Shown: positions 1 through 8,277 of the stretch, piece by piece | Layout: each line of letters opens with the position of its first letter | Numbering within the stretch: the stretch's first letter is position 1 | Assembly (NCBI GenBank): GCA_964451325.1 | Contig: CAYVHO010000003.1 | Location: forward strand, 186,001-250,000 | DNA: 64,000 bases | Direction: 5' to 3' | Source of the DNA: JAADHI01 sp964451325 | Lineage (GTDB): Bacteria; Nitrospirota; Nitrospiria; SBBL01; JAADHI01 | The notes under the pieces: model-generated | The model's database searches: none | What the model was told of the DNA's origin: nothing | What the model saw: the letters and a program-made list of their open reading frames with translations, nothing else | Program-made: the position numbers and the translations under genes

Positions 1-234
1 TGCGCCAAAAGCGACCAGTTGTGCAGACCTAAGATGGACTTTTTTCATTTCTTCAAAAAAGAGAATGTCCTTCGGATTTGCACCAGGCCATCCACCCTCG
101 ATAAAATGCAGACCCAGTTCATCCAATTTTTTGGCAATCAAGAGTTTGTCCTCAACGGAAAAAGAGACATCCTCGGACTGCGCGCCATCCCGCAAGCTGG
201 TATCGTACAATTGTATTGTCGGCTGTGTTTCCAT
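1..234 (-). CDS. cimA: (R)-citramalate synthase, N-terminal part (cut by window edge)
   Basis: Only the first 78 codons are inside the window; the gene runs off the left edge. The N-terminus has the HMGL-like motif LYDTSLRDGAQ near residue 9, then an IEGGWPGANPKD segment around residue 45. That segment is typical of the CimA branch (condensation of acetyl-CoA with pyruvate to citramalate, the threonine-independent route to isoleucine) rather than of 2-isopropylmalate synthase. The start at 234 is preceded by an AAGGAAAA ribosome-binding sequence. The gene follows lysC by 45 bases on the same strand, so it is probably the last gene seen of the aspartate-family operon. The TIM-barrel active site and regulatory C-terminus cannot be checked. 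Confidence 0.88.
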   Translation of the reverse strand, partial: METQPTIQLYDTSLRDGAQSEDVSFSVEDKLLIAKKLDELGLHFIEGGWPGANPKDILFFEEMKKVHLRSAQLVAFGA

Positions 235-279
235 AAAAAGGCTCAATTTTCCTTGCAAGCTACTGGTCTGAGGGAGAAC

Positions 280-1494
280 TCATGCTCCTAATTCAAAGGC
301 GCTGTGCAATGTGCGCACCGCCAATTCCGTATATTTTGCTTCGACCACACATGAAATTTTAATTTCAGAAGTCGAAATCATCATAATGTTAATGCCCTCT
401 CGGGCAAGACATGAAAAAGTTTTTGCCGCAACCCCCGTATGAGAGCGCATGCCCACACCTACAATAGAAACCTTTGCAATCTGTTCGGCGAGCAGCACTT
501 CGGCGACGCCAATTTCCGCAGCCAGTCCGCTCAAGACCGCCTTGGCCTGTACGGCATCCGTTTGCGGAATTGTAAAAGAAAGATCCGTCAGCCCGGCCTG
601 TCCGACATTTTGAATAATCATATCCACATTGATATTTTCTTTGGCGATGGTTTCAAAGATGGTAGAAGCGACTCCGGGTCGATCTGGCACACCCACCAGC
701 GTGACTTTTGCCTGATTTTTATCATAAGTGATCCCCGAAACAAGTTCTTGTTCCATATCATTGTCCTCCTCCGTGACCAAGGTGCCTTCTCGCGCTGTAA
801 AACTCGAACGCACACAAATAGGGACACGGTATTTCATTGCAAATTCGACCGACCGGGTTTGAAGTACCTTCGCACCTAAACTTGCCATTTCAAGCATTTC
901 TTCATAAGAAATTTTCTGAATCTGTTTTGCCTCAGAAACAATATTGGGGTCTGTCGTATAAACCCCATCCACATCCGTATAGATTTCACAGAGATCTGCT
1001 TTCAAGGCCGCCGCCAATGCGACCGCCGTGGTGTCCGAGCCTCCCCGCCCCAAAGTCGTCACATCCGAGCGATGGTTAATACCCTGGAAACCTGCGACAA
1101 CGGGAATGATGCCCTTTGAAAGCGCATCCTTTAATCGTTTAGCATCAATTGAGCGAATACGCGCCCGAGTGTGCACGTCATCGGTTAAAATACCCACTTG
1201 TCTGCCCGTGAAAGATTGTGCAGACAAATCCTGTGCTTGCAGGGCCATTGAAAGCAAAGCGATGGTCACACGTTCTCCGGTTGAAAGCAGCATGTCCATT
1301 TCACGTTGACTGGGCTGGGCGGTCATCTGATGTGCCATTTTTGTCAAGCGGTCAGTTTCCCCTGTCATTGCGGAAAGCACCACCACAAGCGCATCTCCAT
1401 TTTTCACACGCTGGGCAACCCGATGGGCGACATTGTGGATACGGTCTAAATCACCCACAGAAGTCCCCCCATATTTTTGAACAATAAGCGCCAT
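280..1494 (-). CDS. lysC: Aspartate kinase
   Basis: Phosphorylates aspartate, the first step towards lysine, threonine, methionine and diaminopimelate. The 404-residue protein has the usual monofunctional length. It starts with the kinase signature KYGGTSVGD (residues 7-15) and has the substrate/ATP loop GRGGSDTTAVALAA near residue 150 and TDVDGVYTTDP near residue 173. Two ACT domains follow (about 265-335 and 340-400; GVPDRPGVAS and GVGMRSHTGV begin them), so feedback inhibition by lysine and/or threonine is expected from the family. It lies in the hom-thrC-lysC-cimA series but is separated from thrC by an intruding DUF262 gene, and its leader contains a long inverted repeat (1519-1577). Confidence 0.95.
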   Translation of the reverse strand: MALIVQKYGGTSVGDLDRIHNVAHRVAQRVKNGDALVVVLSAMTGETDRLTKMAHQMTAQPSQREMDMLLSTGERVTIALLSMALQAQDLSAQSFTGRQVGILTDDVHTRARIRSIDAKRLKDALSKGIIPVVAGFQGINHRSDVTTLGRGGSDTTAVALAAALKADLCEIYTDVDGVYTTDPNIVSEAKQIQKISYEEMLEMASLGAKVLQTRSVEFAMKYRVPICVRSSFTAREGTLVTEEDNDMEQELVSGITYDKNQAKVTLVGVPDRPGVASTIFETIAKENINVDMIIQNVGQAGLTDLSFTIPQTDAVQAKAVLSGLAAEIGVAEVLLAEQIAKVSIVGVGMRSHTGVAAKTFSCLAREGINIMMISTSEIKISCVVEAKYTELAVRTLHSAFELGA

Positions 1495-1518
1495 GTTTTC
1501 CTATACGCTTTGCTCAGC

Positions 1519-1577
1519 GGCAATTTAAAGTAGCAGGTTTTTGCGCAAGCAAAACAAGTGCAGCTTTAAATTGTCCG
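1519..1577. repeat. Nested imperfect inverted repeat in the lysC leader
   Basis: The outer arms are about GGCAATTTAAAG (1519-1530) and CTTTAAATTGTCCG (1564-1577). An inner palindrome around GTTTTTGCGCAAGCAAAAC lies near 1537-1555. It is placed between the stop of the DUF262 gene and the start of lysC, both on the minus strand. It could fold as a terminator of the former or as a structured leader of the latter. There is no clear U-run after either arm, so its role is open. Confidence 0.5.
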
Positions 1578-1595
1578 ATGGAGCTATTTGTTAGA

Positions 1596-3344
1596 TTACG
1601 TTGTTACAAACTCATCATCTTCAAGGTTGACTTCCCCAGAAGGTGGGCGTTGCCATGACTCACCAACAACTTCCTTTATTCTTGATATCAGCATTTCTGC
1701 TCTATCATTCAAGAATGTATCAAACACATCTTTTGAAAATTTACTATCAAAGTCGGGATCAGAAGATGTATACGGTATAAAACAGGCAATCAACCGACGG
1801 TCGAAATCTCCAGTGCTTCCATTCTCTTGGTGCAACCTAGAAATATCGGAAAGATATTTATCAGGATTGGTATTACTAATGCTTCTGTTTGTACTTCGTG
1901 ACACAAGTATTTTATTAACAATCGAGTTCAGCTTACCCTTGTTAAGGCCACTTTTATTTAAGGAGTATGGATAAATATGATGATCTTCAAGATTATCATC
2001 TAAGGTATTACCTGTTAGCAGGTCTTCTTTCACGGTAGTACGCATTAGTGCCTGAATGGCTTTATAGCTGCTATTAGATGTGTGCTTTATATCAATCAAT
2101 TCACTGGTTGTAAAATATACTCTGGGATAATGAAGCGGTGAATCAGACTCCAAAAAATTACAGAATTTCCTAAAATCATCACCAACCTTGTAATTATTCG
2201 CATGTGATGAATTTGACGCTAATGTTGTACAAAAATACCATCGTTTTAAATTCGCTGAGAATCTAGGATTATCTAAACTTCCAGGGAAACACATCAGAGT
2301 CGTTGCAATTGACACCAACACACCATGAGGTGGTTGTGTTTTAGGAGTCGCTCCTAAACTTTTTATCCATTCACATGCCGCTGCCAAATGATATGCGGCA
2401 CTATCCCATGTATTTTTTATAAACTTCGGCTCCAACGACAATAAAACTGAGCGAGTTGCTTCAGGAAATTTGTCAATCTCTCTCAGGTGATACAAGGATA
2501 GTATCTGTAAGATTCTCTCTCCGTCAATTTCATACTCATTAATAATTGGGTGTTTATCTTTTGAGTTTTCAAACAGTGTTTTTAAATCAGGTTCTGGGTA
2601 ATACCTTGCTACAGCGAGATCAAACGTAGTTAGTCTCGTACCTGTTGAATTTATTGTTTCAAACACCCGGCATACAGATTCTAAAGGAGCATCATTTTCT
2701 AATGCCACAAACGGAATTGAGAATTTTCGTATTGTTTCAAAAATACCCTTCAATCTCGCCGCAGCTTGTCTGGCCTCAGTTCTGCTATCTTGGAACTCGG
2801 GAAAATCTCCGGAATCTTCAATATACTCAGAAATATATACATCACATTTTGCTTGGTCTATTGCTATGTCCGTTCTAATAAGCCTATTATTATCTTTCCT
2901 GTCCGGGTTTTTCTTTCCCCTGGCCCGACTTACAATCCAGCATGGGTTTTCATCCTTGAAATATTGATGCATTTTATTCAAATCAAAGTAGTAATTTCGT
3001 CTAGGATGAGCATCTAAAAATACTCGTGCAATTGATGTTAGTCTCTGCTGCCCATCTAGAACATAATATGACTCGCTCGTTGGCTCATCAAAACTCTCTG
3101 GAGATACTTCATCCCCGACTTTAGGTGGGTAATTCGCATCCAATTTTCTAGACTTCAATGGAACTTCTTCATTTTTACCTAAAATTAGAAGAGAACCAAC
3201 TGGGTAATTTCTAGCTATTGAATCTACGAGAAGACGCGTTTGGCCTTCCTTCCATGTAAAGTCTCTTTGGAATTGCGGGATCAAAAAATGTCCGGCTCGA
3301 ATTTTTTTTAGCAACTGACTTATATCAAAATTAATCGTTTGCAT
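1596..3344 (-). CDS. DUF262 / DUF1524-like HNH family protein (GmrSD-type, putative nuclease)
   Basis: A 582-residue protein with the DUF262 hallmarks FQRDFTW near residue 25 and DGQQRLT at 97-103. The latter is the ParB/Srx-like nucleotide-binding motif found in GmrS and related defence proteins. The C-terminal part has EDHHIYP near 455 and SRSTNRSIS near 482, which fits a DUF1524 HNH-type nuclease. Single-chain DUF262-DUF1524 proteins are known or suspected modification-dependent restriction enzymes; that role here is inference. Its sequence is more AT-rich than the neighbours and it interrupts the thr operon between thrC and lysC. It has an AAGGAAC ribosome-binding site and a TATAGT-like -10 just upstream, so it may have its own promoter. 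No transposase or methylase is beside it. Confidence 0.82.
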   Translation of the reverse strand: MQTINFDISQLLKKIRAGHFLIPQFQRDFTWKEGQTRLLVDSIARNYPVGSLLILGKNEEVPLKSRKLDANYPPKVGDEVSPESFDEPTSESYYVLDGQQRLTSIARVFLDAHPRRNYYFDLNKMHQYFKDENPCWIVSRARGKKNPDRKDNNRLIRTDIAIDQAKCDVYISEYIEDSGDFPEFQDSRTEARQAAARLKGIFETIRKFSIPFVALENDAPLESVCRVFETINSTGTRLTTFDLAVARYYPEPDLKTLFENSKDKHPIINEYEIDGERILQILSLYHLREIDKFPEATRSVLLSLEPKFIKNTWDSAAYHLAAACEWIKSLGATPKTQPPHGVLVSIATTLMCFPGSLDNPRFSANLKRWYFCTTLASNSSHANNYKVGDDFRKFCNFLESDSPLHYPRVYFTTSELIDIKHTSNSSYKAIQALMRTTVKEDLLTGNTLDDNLEDHHIYPYSLNKSGLNKGKLNSIVNKILVSRSTNRSISNTNPDKYLSDISRLHQENGSTGDFDRRLIACFIPYTSSDPDFDSKFSKDVFDTFLNDRAEMLISRIKEVVGESWQRPPSGEVNLEDDEFVTT

Positions 3345-3449
3345 ATATGTTCCTTACAGACACTATACGTCTATCCAACATTTATCGAGTAATTTAAGAT
3401 GACCTCATTAAAAAATCTGTTCTCAGTTTGGAAATCACACGGAAGGGTT

Positions 3450-4520
3450 TTAAAAACCCAAGGCCTTCAATAGGTCGGATTTATCCCTCACCACTGCGGT
3501 GGATTTTTGAGAAGATTGCAAACAAAAATCTGCATCCTTCAAACCATGCCCTGTCAGGGTACAGACAATTTGATCACTTTTTTTGAAAAAACCCTGTTTT
3601 GCCAATTTAGCCAGTCCTGCCACACCCGCCGCCGAAGCGGGTTCGCAAAAGATCCCTTCAAGCCCGGCAATCTGTCGATAGGCTGTGGTAATTTCTTCGT
3701 CACTGACCATACTGATGAGCCCCTCAGACTCTTTTGCCGCGGCTACGGCTTGTTGCCAGCTTGCCGGGTTTCCAATGCGAATGGCGGTCGCGATGGTACT
3801 GGGTTTTTCGACAATATGGCCTAAGACAATGGGTGCAGCCCCCGCCGCCTGAAACCCCATCATTTTAGGTAAAGATGTGGTTTTGCCTTCTTCTTGATAT
3901 TCCCTATAGCCCATCCAATAAGCCGTGATATTTCCAGCATTGCCCACAGGCAAAAAATGATAATCGGGCGCAGTATCCAATTGGTCACAAACCTCGAACG
4001 CGGCTGTTTTTTGCCCCTGCAAACGATAGGGGTTGATCGAATTCACCAAAGTAATGGGATGAGATTTAGAAACCTCGGTTACCAATTTCAGGGCCTCGTC
4101 AAAATTTCCTTCAACTTGTAGAATACTGGCCTGATGCATCAGGGCTTGCGCCAATTTGCCCAAGGCGATTTTCCCTTTGGGAATCAGGACATAGGCTTTC
4201 ATTCCGCCCCGCACGCTATAGGCTGCTGCTGCTGCAGAGGTGTTTCCAGTTGAAGCACAGATGACTTTTTCTGCACCGTCTTCTTTTGCTTTTGAGATCG
4301 CCAAGGTCATGCCGCGATCCTTAAAAGAACCTGTGGGGTTAAGTCCTTCATATTTCAAATAAAGCTGAGATTCAACACCCAGAGCCGCAGCCAAACGAGG
4401 CGCAGGCAATAAAGGCGTTCCCCCTTCGTGCAGTGTGATGACGGGTGTTTTTTCGCTGACCGGCAAAAAGGCACGATAGGCTTCAATAATGCCCGGCCAC
4501 TTCATGGCAGACAGGCTCAT
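3450..4520 (-). CDS. thrC: Threonine synthase
   Basis: PLP-dependent conversion of O-phosphohomoserine to threonine. The PLP-binding lysine is in NPTGSFKDRG (K67), with the glycine-rich phosphate loop near VGNAGN (about 194) and a CASTGNTSAAAAAY block around 89. At 356 residues it is of the short threonine-synthase class. The start overlaps the end of hom by 4 bases (ATGA), showing translational coupling. A GGGTTTT/AAAACCC symmetry covers the stop codon, too small to call a terminator. Confidence 0.95.
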   Translation of the reverse strand: MSLSAMKWPGIIEAYRAFLPVSEKTPVITLHEGGTPLLPAPRLAAALGVESQLYLKYEGLNPTGSFKDRGMTLAISKAKEDGAEKVICASTGNTSAAAAAYSVRGGMKAYVLIPKGKIALGKLAQALMHQASILQVEGNFDEALKLVTEVSKSHPITLVNSINPYRLQGQKTAAFEVCDQLDTAPDYHFLPVGNAGNITAYWMGYREYQEEGKTTSLPKMMGFQAAGAAPIVLGHIVEKPSTIATAIRIGNPASWQQAVAAAKESEGLISMVSDEEITTAYRQIAGLEGIFCEPASAAGVAGLAKLAKQGFFKKSDQIVCTLTGHGLKDADFCLQSSQKSTAVVRDKSDLLKALGF

Positions 4521-5833
4521 GAGGGGTCCTCCCCTTCAACACGAATGAGCAGGGTCGAACCCAGAATACAGTCCAGTTCGCCAATTTCCGCAAGTGCCGT
4601 CTGTAAATCCCGCTCTTTTGCTTTGTGGGTCATCATCACCAGTGGCACACCGTCTTCGATTTTTCGGCCTTCTTGAATCATGGACGAGATACTGATGCCA
4701 TTTTTCCCCAAAATACCCGAAATACCGGCCAAAACACCCGGATGATCTTCAACCATAAACCTCAGATAATAAAGGGATTCAATCTCTGCTATGGGGCGAA
4801 TTCGCAGTGGCTTCCGAGCCTCAGGCACAAAGGCTGCTGAAGGCACACGTCGATGCGCATCACTCAAAATATTTCGGGCGATTTCAACCAGGTCACTCAC
4901 CACAGCGCTGCCCGTAGGCAGACTGCCTGCCCCCTGGCCGTAAAACAACAAGCCCCCGACAGTTTCACCCTCCACATAAACGGCATTAAAAACACCATTC
5001 ACCTTTGAAAGCAGGGTTTCTTTTGAGATCATGGTGGGATGCACACGCGCTTCAATTTCGCCATCTACAATTTTTGTAATGGCCAGCAGTTTGATGTCGT
5101 AACCCAATTCCCCTGCAAAAGCGATGTCGATGGGACTGACACGTTCAATACCCTCAGTGTAAATTTCCTTTAAATTCACAGGTGTGCCAAAAGCCAAACT
5201 ACTTAAAATAGCCAATTTATGTGCAGAATCCCCACCTCCGATATCCAGCTCCGGGTCGGCTTCTGCAAAACCCAAGTCCTGTGCTTCTTTTAGGACTTCA
5301 GCAAAATCACCGCCTTCATCCCGCATCTTTGTCAAAATATAGTTACAAGTGCCGTTCACAATACCGTAAATGGAACGAAGTTTTTCTGCAGCCAAACCTT
5401 CTTTCATTTCACGAATAATGGGAATGCCACCGCAAACGGCGGCCTCAAAACCCACATCAACCCCTTGCGAGAATGCAGCATCAAAAATGGCCTCTCCATG
5501 TTCTGCAACCAGTGCTTTATTCGCCGTAACCACATGCTTTTTCTGGGCAATAGCCTCAAGTAAAAAATCTTTCGCATGGGTGGTGCCGCCGATCAATTCC
5601 ACGACAATATCAATATCCGGATGCCCTAAGACTTCTGAAACGTCTGAGGTCAAAACCCCATCAGACAGGACAATCCCTCGGTCCCGCTCAATATCACGGT
5701 CGGCAATTTTGACAATCTCAAGACTTGCACCAATGCGCCGCGCCAATAACTCCTGCTGATCCTGTAAAATTTTGACCGCGCCTGTGGCGACCGTACCAAA
5801 ACCGATAAAACCAATTTTTATGCACTGCTTCAT
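4517..5833 (-). CDS. hom: Homoserine dehydrogenase
   Basis: Reduces aspartate semialdehyde to homoserine with NAD(P)H. The Rossmann motif GFGTVATGAV begins near residue 10. The catalytic region includes VVTANKALVAEHG near 102 and NGTCNYILTKM near 160. A C-terminal ACT domain starts around residue 350 (VEDHPGVLAGISG), giving the usual feedback-regulated 438-residue form. It overlaps the aminotransferase upstream and thrC downstream by 4 bases each, so the three genes form one coupled block. Confidence 0.96.
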   Translation of the reverse strand: MKQCIKIGFIGFGTVATGAVKILQDQQELLARRIGASLEIVKIADRDIERDRGIVLSDGVLTSDVSEVLGHPDIDIVVELIGGTTHAKDFLLEAIAQKKHVVTANKALVAEHGEAIFDAAFSQGVDVGFEAAVCGGIPIIREMKEGLAAEKLRSIYGIVNGTCNYILTKMRDEGGDFAEVLKEAQDLGFAEADPELDIGGGDSAHKLAILSSLAFGTPVNLKEIYTEGIERVSPIDIAFAGELGYDIKLLAITKIVDGEIEARVHPTMISKETLLSKVNGVFNAVYVEGETVGGLLFYGQGAGSLPTGSAVVSDLVEIARNILSDAHRRVPSAAFVPEARKPLRIRPIAEIESLYYLRFMVEDHPGVLAGISGILGKNGISISSMIQEGRKIEDGVPLVMMTHKAKERDLQTALAEIGELDCILGSTLLIRVEGEDPS

Positions 5834-7029
5834 GCTTTTTTAATTTCCTTTGAGAGCGCCCGTTTAATCCCTTGAATGGCCTGACGGGTGCGGTGTTCAT
5901 TTTCAACCAAAGCAAAACGGACGTGCTCGTCCCCATATTCACCAAAACCAATACCCGGAGAGACAGCCACCTTGGCTTCTTTGAGCAGATGTGTGGTAAA
6001 AGCCATAGAACCTTCCTTTTTAAAAGGCTCTGGAATTTCTCCCCAGACAAACATCGTGGCTTTTGGCTTTTCAACCTTCCAGCCAATGCGATTGAGTCCG
6101 TCCACCAGAACATTGCGCCGATTTTGGTAGAGTGCAACCATGTCGTCCACACAATCCTGTGGGCCATTTAAGGCAATAATCGACGCGATTTGAATGGGTT
6201 GAAAAATCCCATAATCGAGATAACTTTTTAGCTTGGTCAGCGCCGCGATAATTTCGGGGTTTCCAACACAAAAACCCACCCGCCAGCCCGGCATATTGTA
6301 ACTTTTTGACAGGGAAAGTAACTCAACCCCCACATCTTTTCCACCCGGAACTTGCAATAAACTGGGTGCTTGATAACCATCGAAAACAAGATCTGCGTAG
6401 GCCAAATCATGTACCACAATTAGATTGTTTTCTTTTGCAAAGGCCACAATTTTCTCAAAAAAATCAAGATCAACCACCTGAGTGGTCGGGTTGTGCGGAA
6501 AATTAAGAATCAGCATTTTAGGGCGTGGCCAGGATTGTTTTGTGGCACTGGCCATGTCTTCAAAAAAATCTCGGTCGGGACGCATCGGAATCGAACGCAG
6601 TTCTGCTCCTGCGATAATCACCCCGTAAGTGTGGATGGGATAGGTCGGACTTGGGGCCATCACAATATCTCCCGGCCCCACGAGGGCCAGCGCCAAGTGC
6701 GCAATCCCCTCTTTTGAACCGATGGTCGCAATGGCCTCAGATTCAGGGTCTAATTCGACCTGATACCTGCGTTTGTACCAATTGCTAATCGCAAGCCTCA
6801 ATTTTGTAATGCCCTTGGATGCAGAATAACGATGATTACGGGGGTTCTTAATCGCCTCAATCGCCTTGTCAACAATATGAGAGGGAGTGGGTTGATCGGG
6901 GTTACCCATGCCAAAATCAATAATATCTTCCCCGCGACGACGTGCCGCAATTTTGAGGGCATTCACATCATTGAAAACGTAAGGGGGAAGCCGCTTGATT
7001 CGTGGAAATTCGTGCACAATGCTCTCCAA
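5830..7029 (-). CDS. alaC: Class I/II aminotransferase (AlaC type)
   Basis: A 399-residue fold-type I PLP enzyme. The internal-aldimine lysine is K242 in SLSKSYNMPGWR, and the NFPHNPTT motif (177-184) holds the PLP/substrate asparagine. The N-terminus IDFGMGNPDQPTPSH and overall length match glutamate-pyruvate aminotransferases of the AlaC branch, which sit directly upstream of homoserine dehydrogenase in many bacteria. Its exact amino donor cannot be told from sequence. It is the first gene of the hom-thrC-lysC-cimA series, about 20 bases downstream of the expected transcription start of the promoter at 7056-7084. Confidence 0.88.
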   Translation of the reverse strand: MESIVHEFPRIKRLPPYVFNDVNALKIAARRRGEDIIDFGMGNPDQPTPSHIVDKAIEAIKNPRNHRYSASKGITKLRLAISNWYKRRYQVELDPESEAIATIGSKEGIAHLALALVGPGDIVMAPSPTYPIHTYGVIIAGAELRSIPMRPDRDFFEDMASATKQSWPRPKMLILNFPHNPTTQVVDLDFFEKIVAFAKENNLIVVHDLAYADLVFDGYQAPSLLQVPGGKDVGVELLSLSKSYNMPGWRVGFCVGNPEIIAALTKLKSYLDYGIFQPIQIASIIALNGPQDCVDDMVALYQNRRNVLVDGLNRIGWKVEKPKATMFVWGEIPEPFKKEGSMAFTTHLLKEAKVAVSPGIGFGEYGDEHVRFALVENEHRTRQAIQGIKRALSKEIKKA

Positions 7030-7055
7030 AGCTTTAAAAAATAAGTAAAAATTTG

Positions 7056-7084
7056 ATTCTATTTAAAAGCACAGAACTTGTCAA
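7056..7084 (-). promoter_or_regulatory. sigma70-type promoter for the alaC-hom-thrC operon
   Basis: On the minus strand TTGACA (7079-7084) is followed after 17 bases by TAGAAT (7056-7061). The aminotransferase start codon is about 27 bases beyond the -10 box, with a GGAG ribosome-binding site between. Spacing and both hexamers are near ideal. Confidence 0.75.
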
Positions 7085-7211
7085 TCCAGAGACTCACCGT
7101 GACTCCGCTTGCGCCAGAAATCGGAGCCTTCGTATTGTCCTTATCATCTAGATCGGCATCTGGGCGCTACAAAACGGGAGTTGAATTGTGGGTCATGCAT
7201 AAAAGCACCAG

Positions 7212-7240
7212 TTGCATTCACACAGGGATCTCTATAAAAT
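7212..7240 (+). promoter_or_regulatory. Candidate promoter for the desaturase gene
   Basis: TTGCAT (7212-7217), a 17-base spacer, then TAAAAT (7235-7240), about 70 bases before the desaturase start. The hexamers are good but not perfect. The rest of the 283-base divergent intergenic space shows no other clear element. Confidence 0.5.
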
Positions 7241-7312
7241 GAGGGCGTTTACCTTTTTAAAATTGAATCTGCGCCGATTGCGACGGCCCTCAAGTCACAG
7301 AGGACACCATTT

Positions 7313-8182
7313 ATGGAACAAGTAACAAATCAAGTTGTCTCACCAGAATCCGCTCCCACTAAAATGAAACAGGTTGTTGATTATCCCACGTTCATCCTGC
7401 TCAGCCTCATTTGTTTGGTCGCCCTTGTTGGCGTGCCGCTTTTTGGCTATTTTGTTGGTTATAGCACCTTTGATTGGGTGCTTTTTGTGACCCTCTACAT
7501 TATCACCGGTTTGGGAATCACAGTGGGTTACCATCGTCTTTTTTCTCACCGCAGTTTTACCTGCAAAACATGGGTAAAACTTTATTTTTTAATTACCGGC
7601 GGTTGGGCGATGGAAAACTCCGCACTCAAATGGTGCTCAGACCACATCCGTCATCATGCAAAAACAGATACGGATGAAGATCCCTACAATGCAAAACAAG
7701 GCTTTTGGTACAGCCATGTCGTTTGGATTTTTAAGAAGGATGCGGCTGAAAGCCTTCCAAGCCGAGAGAAATATAAAACCGTACTTCGAAAAGACAAGTG
7801 GATCATGTGGCAGCACAACAACTATTTATGGGTTGTGCTCTCCGGGCTTGCCTTGCCTGTCTTGCTCGGCTTCTTGCACCGTGGATGGGTGGGAGCCGCC
7901 TCTGCATTTTTACTCGCGGGTGTGCTTCGACTTTTCCTTGTTTTGAATTCAACATTTTTTATCAACTCGATCTGCCATATTTGGGGGACTCAACCCTATG
8001 GCGATGCCAATACCAGCCGCGACAATTGGTGGATTTCCCTCATTACTTTTGGCGAGGGTTATCACAACTACCATCATAACTTTCCACGCGACTACCGTAA
8101 TGGCCCAAAATGGTACAACTTCGATCCTTCCAAATGGCTTATTTTTAGCCTCTTTTTGATCGGATCAGCCAAAAAAGTATAG
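7313..8182 (+). CDS. Acyl-CoA / fatty-acid delta-9 desaturase, membrane di-iron type
   Basis: Introduces a cis double bond into acyl chains to tune membrane fluidity. All three histidine boxes of the family are present: HRLFSH (74-79), HIRHH (111-115) and HNYHH near residue 255. The hydrophobic segments between them (about 27-70, 88-100, 165-210) fit the four-helix membrane topology. Length (289 residues) is that of the bacterial stearoyl-CoA-desaturase-like group. The ATG at 7313 follows AGAGGA at a normal distance. Its last codons lie inside a long inverted repeat (8168-8239). The electron donor is not encoded next to it. Confidence 0.92.
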   Translation: MEQVTNQVVSPESAPTKMKQVVDYPTFILLSLICLVALVGVPLFGYFVGYSTFDWVLFVTLYIITGLGITVGYHRLFSHRSFTCKTWVKLYFLITGGWAMENSALKWCSDHIRHHAKTDTDEDPYNAKQGFWYSHVVWIFKKDAAESLPSREKYKTVLRKDKWIMWQHNNYLWVVLSGLALPVLLGFLHRGWVGAASAFLLAGVLRLFLVLNSTFFINSICHIWGTQPYGDANTSRDNWWISLITFGEGYHNYHHNFPRDYRNGPKWYNFDPSKWLIFSLFLIGSAKKV

Positions 8183-8239
8183 CGCATCGCGCTGAAGGAA
8201 CAAGTGTTTTTTCTTCAGCGCGATGCGCACTTCTTTGGC
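8168..8239. terminator. Long inverted repeat overlapping the desaturase stop, probable bidirectional terminator
   Basis: A perfect 16-base-pair stem, arms 8182-8197 (GCGCATCGCGCTGAAG) and 8213-8228, encloses a 15-base loop holding TTTTTT. The symmetry continues outwards imperfectly: AGCCAAAAAAGT in the last codons of the desaturase pairs with ACTTCTTTGGCT at 8228-8239. No classical U-run follows the stem, so attenuation or mRNA 3'-end protection is also possible. Confidence 0.6.
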
Positions 8240-8277
8240 TAAAAAGAACCCACCGTATCTTTAATAATTGAGCCCTG

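Noticed and set aside
1495..1595. Lysine riboswitch ahead of lysC
   Set aside because: The leader is only about 100 bases and shows one nested hairpin, not the multi-helix lysine aptamer.
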